The notes under the pieces: model-generated | The model's database searches: none | Told to the model about the DNA's origin: nothing | The model's input: only the letters and a program-made list of their open reading frames with translations | Shown here: piece by piece, positions 5,701-8,317 of the stretch | Numbering within the stretch: the stretch's first letter is position 1 | Layout: each line of letters starts with the position of its first letter | From: JASFRI01 sp050115015 | GTDB lineage: Bacteria; Acidobacteriota; Polarisedimenticolia; CBDVAL01 | Direction: 5' to 3' | Length of the DNA stretch: 8,317 bases | Assembly: GCA_050115015.1 (NCBI GenBank) | Contig: JASFRI010000182.1 | Location: 1 to 8,317 of the forward strand | Made by a program: the position numbers and the translations under genes

Positions 5701-7266
5701 TCAGGCGCCCCCGAGCAGCGGCGGGAGGCCGAACAGCCCCAGGAAGAAGTTCGTCCGCTCGGCGAACGTCATGGGGTCGTCCCCCCACAGGTTCCAGATG
5801 TGGATGATCCCGTAGTACGTGCAGACCAGGAAGATCGCCCGGGCGTGCCGCATCCGGAGCGCCAGGCCGGTCCCGGCCTCGACGTGGCCGCGGCGCGCCT
5901 GCTGGCGGATCATCGAGACGCACACCCCCAGCCCCAGCAGCAGGCAGTAGAACGCCCGGGAGTTCAACGAGGTCCAGACGCCGTGCATGTCGGCCCCGTA
6001 GAGGGTCGGCCGCTGGATCAGCGAGAAGTAGAGGTTCCCGACGCAGGCGGCGCCCATCACCGCGGCGAAGATCCGCAGCTTCGGCCGGCCCCGGAACCAG
6101 CGCAGGTAGATGGGGAAGAAGAAGAAGTCGACCAGCAGCTCCTTGAAGTAGAAGTTGAAGCGGTTCCAGAAGTCGAGGATCGTCCGGGAGAGCAGCGGCT
6201 TGTAGGTGTTGCGGTAGATCCCGTAGCCGCAGAGGCGCAGGCAGCCGATGAAGAAGTGGCCCGCCGCGGCCAACTCCACGGTGTAGAGCACCAGTTCCGC
6301 GTAGAGGCTCGTCCAGGCCACCGGGATCGAGGCCGTCGCCGCGCCGGTCACCAGGTCGTGGATCCGGGGGATGACTCCGGCGTCGCCGCTCCGCAGGAGT
6401 GCCCGGTCGGCGACGACCTCCACCAGGCTCCAGGCCCGGGACAGCACCAGCAACTTGAGGCCGCCGAGCTGCGCCCGTGCAAACGCCTCCGGGTCCGCCC
6501 GCTCGTGGGTCGACAGGTAGTCGTACCCCTTGCCGTAGGGGAGGACCGACGGCTGCCCCCAGAACGGCCACATGTAGAAGAGGTGGTCCTGGATTCCGGT
6601 CCCGGCGGCGGAGCCGCGCTTTCCCGACATCAGGAGGTAGCCGAGCCGCCACAGCGTGAACGACAGCGTCGCCGCGAACAGCACGAGCCACGGTCGCCAG
6701 GCGGCACCCGGCGCGAGCCAGACGATCGCCACGAGGAGCCAGAAGAATGCGTGCAGGGTGACCTGGGGCGCACGCCGGACCGGGCGGGGCAGGCGGCCGG
6801 GGTTCCGGGCGGTCCACCAGCAGACCAGGAAGACCGCGCCGCAGGCCGCGAGGACCCCGGCCTGGGACGCGAGGGTCACGCCCGCCAGCGCCTCCCGGGT
6901 CGCCGACCAGTTCCAGATCTCCAGGGGCTCCGGCGACCCGCGCCCACGGCCGAGGAGCATCAGCGCGAAGACGACGACCGCGCCGGCGGACAGGGTCCAC
7001 CGGCGCAGGTCCGGGGCGAGACTGACCAGGGCGACGACGACCACCACCGCGATCGCCCAGGGGAACGACGGCTCCCGGAGCGCCGTCCCGGCGATCTCGC
7101 GCATCGGCTTCCGCCCGATCCCCAGCAGTGCGCCGAAGGGAAGCATCAGGACCGCCGCCGCCATCACCACGGCGAAGCGGCCGATCGGGTGCCGGGCGGC
7201 GGCGACGAGCCGGTGGTTCTCGTGGAGCTGCCGGACCGCCTCGACCCACGCCAGCGGCGAGCTCAT
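5701..7266 (-). CDS. MBOAT-like membrane acyltransferase (DltB/AlgI-like), divergent active site
   Basis: This is a 521-residue polytopic membrane protein. Hydrophobic spans include about 30-50, 70-84, 92-106, 131-151, 171-186, 191-208, 312-332, 399-417, 437-454 and 477-490. Features shared with MBOAT proteins are a block ending in HLFYMWPFWGQPSVLPYG (228-245), like the family's FxxFPxxxxGP segment, and FWNRFNFYFKELLVDFFFFP (366-385), which matches the position of FWRRWHxSLSxWxRDYxYxP in AlgI and DltB. The motif histidine is Asn371 here. Where WHG is expected the protein reads CVGNLYFS, with Asn411. A histidine occurs at 428 (MHGVW). The start ATG overlaps the carrier-protein stop (ATGA), so the two are coupled. 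With ligase and carrier upstream it should take an acyl or aminoacyl group from the carrier and move it to an envelope acceptor. The fold assignment is by motif, and catalysis is uncertain. Confidence 0.75.
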   Translation of the reverse strand: MSSPLAWVEAVRQLHENHRLVAAARHPIGRFAVVMAAAVLMLPFGALLGIGRKPMREIAGTALREPSFPWAIAVVVVVALVSLAPDLRRWTLSAGAVVVFALMLLGRGRGSPEPLEIWNWSATREALAGVTLASQAGVLAACGAVFLVCWWTARNPGRLPRPVRRAPQVTLHAFFWLLVAIVWLAPGAAWRPWLVLFAATLSFTLWRLGYLLMSGKRGSAAGTGIQDHLFYMWPFWGQPSVLPYGKGYDYLSTHERADPEAFARAQLGGLKLLVLSRAWSLVEVVADRALLRSGDAGVIPRIHDLVTGAATASIPVAWTSLYAELVLYTVELAAAGHFFIGCLRLCGYGIYRNTYKPLLSRTILDFWNRFNFYFKELLVDFFFFPIYLRWFRGRPKLRIFAAVMGAACVGNLYFSLIQRPTLYGADMHGVWTSLNSRAFYCLLLGLGVCVSMIRQQARRGHVEAGTGLALRMRHARAIFLVCTYYGIIHIWNLWGDDPMTFAERTNFFLGLFGLPPLLGGA

Positions 7267-7538
7267 ACGGGACCGGTCTCCGGTGGCCGGGTCTTCTCGA
7301 TGATGTCCAGGATCGCCCTCACCGTCGACAGGTCCGTCGGCAGCAGTCCCTGGGCGACGAAGTCGACGCCGTAGTTCGTCTCGAGGTAGGTGACGATCTC
7401 CAGCAGCGCCAGCGAGTCGGCGAGGCCGTGCTGCAGCAGCTCCTGGTCGTCCTCGACCCGGTCCACCGGACGATCCGGGCGCTGGATCGTCCTGAGGAAC
7501 TCGATCAGCCGGGCACGGTGCTCGCCCCGGGTCGTCAT
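7263..7538 (-). CDS. Acyl/aminoacyl carrier protein (DltC-like)
   Basis: This 91-residue carrier protein has the core GLADSLALLEIVTYLETNYG (38-57). Ser42 in the DSL motif is the expected phosphopantetheine attachment site. The size and four-helix pattern fit a free-standing ACP/PCP, and the acidic stretch before the motif (VEDDQELL) is typical. The ribosome site GAGGGG (7546-7551 on the complementary strand) lies 7 nt before the start. The gene follows the AMP-ligase gene after 34 nt and overlaps the MBOAT gene by ATGA, so the three are one operon. The ligase presumably loads this protein and the membrane enzyme unloads it, as DltA, DltC and DltB do. Whether the cargo is D-alanine, another amino acid or a fatty or aryl acid cannot be read from it. 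Confidence 0.88.
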   Translation of the reverse strand: MTTRGEHRARLIEFLRTIQRPDRPVDRVEDDQELLQHGLADSLALLEIVTYLETNYGVDFVAQGLLPTDLSTVRAILDIIEKTRPPETGPV

Positions 7539-7572
7539 CGGTGCGCCCCTCGAGCCGGCAGGCCGGTGGAGC

Positions 7573-8317
7573 TCACTTTCCCCTCGAGAGGATCGGCGCC
7601 AGGTCCAGCGGCGCCACGTCGCGGCAGCGCTCCTCCACCTGTGCGCGGTTCACCTTGCCCCGGGAGGTGCGCGGGATCTCGTCGAGGACGTACCAGCGGA
7701 CGGGAACCTTGTGCTCCGCGAGGTGCTCGCCCAGCCAGCGGTGCAGCCCGCGGATGGTCTCGTCGTCCGTCGACTCCAGGACCACCGCCATCCCGACGTT
7801 CTGGCCGAACAACCGGTCCTCGTAGCCGAAGGTGCAGACGTCCCGCGCCTTCCCGAAGCGCTCGACGACGGCGTCGACGTCGGCGGGGTGGACCTTCATC
7901 CCTCCCTTGTTGATCTCCTCTCGCTCCCGTCCCTTGAGGTAGAGCCGGCCGCGGCTGTCCAGCAGGCCGATGTCCCCGGTCAGGAACCAGCCATGGGAGA
8001 CGACCTGCTCCGTGAGGTCGTCCCGCCCGAAGTACCCCTTCATGAGCGCCGGCGTGCGCAGCCAGACGTAGCCCGGGGTCTCCGGCGCGCAGGCCGCGCG
8101 TGGGTCCCAGACGGACTCCGGCTCCGCGGCGTTCCGGATGGCGATCTCTGCTCCCCAGGGGACACCCACCAGGCCATCCTCCGGCGTGAACTCCCCGAGG
8201 GTCGTCCCCGCCACCCAGCTCCCGGTCTCCGTGATGCCGTAGGCGTTGAACACCTCCTTCGTGCCGGACCAGGTCCGGACCTGCTCCCAGAGATGCGCCG
8301 ACAGCGGCGCGGAGCCG
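7573..8317 (-). CDS. AMP-forming ligase/adenylation enzyme, partial (C-terminal part)
   Basis: The frame is open to the right edge of the window, so the N-terminal half is missing. About 247 residues are visible, starting at GSAPLSAHLWEQ. This is the C-terminal part of an ANL-superfamily adenylation enzyme. It shows A5 NAYGITETG, A7 WFLTGDIGLLDSRG, A8 GREREEINKGGMKVHPADVD and A10 PRTSRGKVNR, whose catalytic lysine is encoded at 7654-7656. The GSAPLS segment is typical of acyl-CoA/acyl-ACP synthetases and related ligases. Such enzymes activate a carboxylic or amino acid with ATP and pass it to CoA or to a carrier-protein pantetheine. The carrier protein 34 nt downstream is the obvious acceptor. 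The substrate-specificity residues lie mostly in the missing part. An internal GTG at 8253 is inside the A5 region and is not a real start. Confidence 0.92.
   Translation of the reverse strand, partial: GSAPLSAHLWEQVRTWSGTKEVFNAYGITETGSWVAGTTLGEFTPEDGLVGVPWGAEIAIRNAAEPESVWDPRAACAPETPGYVWLRTPALMKGYFGRDDLTEQVVSHGWFLTGDIGLLDSRGRLYLKGREREEINKGGMKVHPADVDAVVERFGKARDVCTFGYEDRLFGQNVGMAVVLESTDDETIRGLHRWLGEHLAEHKVPVRWYVLDEIPRTSRGKVNRAQVEERCRDVAPLDLAPILSRGK

Noticed and set aside
4200..5807. 535-codon plus-strand frame spanning the phosphatase, spacer and lyase genes
   Set aside because: It is an R/G/P-rich shadow running through the supported frames of two recognised enzymes.
5429..7249. 606-codon open frame on the minus strand overlapping the MBOAT gene in another frame
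   Set aside because: The translation is an R/P/G/A-rich shadow without domains. The overlapping frame 5701-7266 gives a coherent membrane protein coupled to the carrier gene.
5800..7374. 524-codon open frame on the plus strand opposite the MBOAT gene
   Set aside because: Its composition is low-complexity D/R/G/H/Q without motifs, and it is antisense to the supported gene.
1..8317. CRISPR array, tRNA/rRNA gene, insertion sequence or phage genes
   Set aside because: No regularly spaced repeats, tRNA-like cloverleaf, transposase, integrase or flanking terminal repeats were seen by eye on either strand.

Overview
The window is strongly GC-rich with GC-biased third codon positions. It comes from a bacterium that uses ordinary Shine-Dalgarno sites and has at least one sigma70-type promoter. 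Gene content and codon use suggest an environmental high-GC lineage such as Acidobacteriota, Gemmatimonadota or Myxococcota. No marker gene is present, so the taxonomy is a guess.

Left region (1-279): non-coding and visibly less GC-rich than the rest. It holds a hairpin followed by five T that looks like the terminator of an operon off the left edge. A degenerate repeated motif follows, then a near-consensus sigma70 promoter (TTGACA, 17 nt, TATCAT). Its -10 box and probable transcription start lie inside a 30-bp inverted repeat.

Operon 1 (280-4620, plus strand) has five tightly packed genes. In order they are a small protein with a signal-peptide-like N-terminus, a short GntR/YtrA-family repressor, an ABC ATPase of the YtrB/BcrA type, a 626-residue polytopic membrane protein that should be its permease, and a stand-alone PP2C/SpoIIE-type serine phosphatase. 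The palindrome over the promoter is the natural candidate operator for the repressor. The whole unit therefore looks like an autoregulated, envelope-stress-type ABC transporter operon with a phosphatase attached at its end.

Middle (4621-5691): a 201-bp spacer holds an 11-bp direct repeat, a perfect 22-bp palindrome and a weak promoter-like element. It precedes a gene of the isocitrate lyase/PEP mutase superfamily that carries the lyase-type KCGH loop.

Right region (8317-5701, minus strand): three genes read leftwards, towards the lyase gene. They are the C-terminal part of an AMP-forming acyl/amino-acid ligase cut by the window edge, a 91-residue carrier protein with a DSL phosphopantetheine site, and a 521-residue polytopic MBOAT-like protein. 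Ligase, carrier and MBOAT together have the logic of the dltA/dltC/dltB set: activate an acid, load it on a carrier, transfer it across or at the membrane. The MBOAT-like protein lacks histidine at the positions where the canonical RWH and WHG motifs are expected. The main points to follow up are the unusual make-up of operon 1 and this divergent dlt-like cassette facing a C-C lyase.
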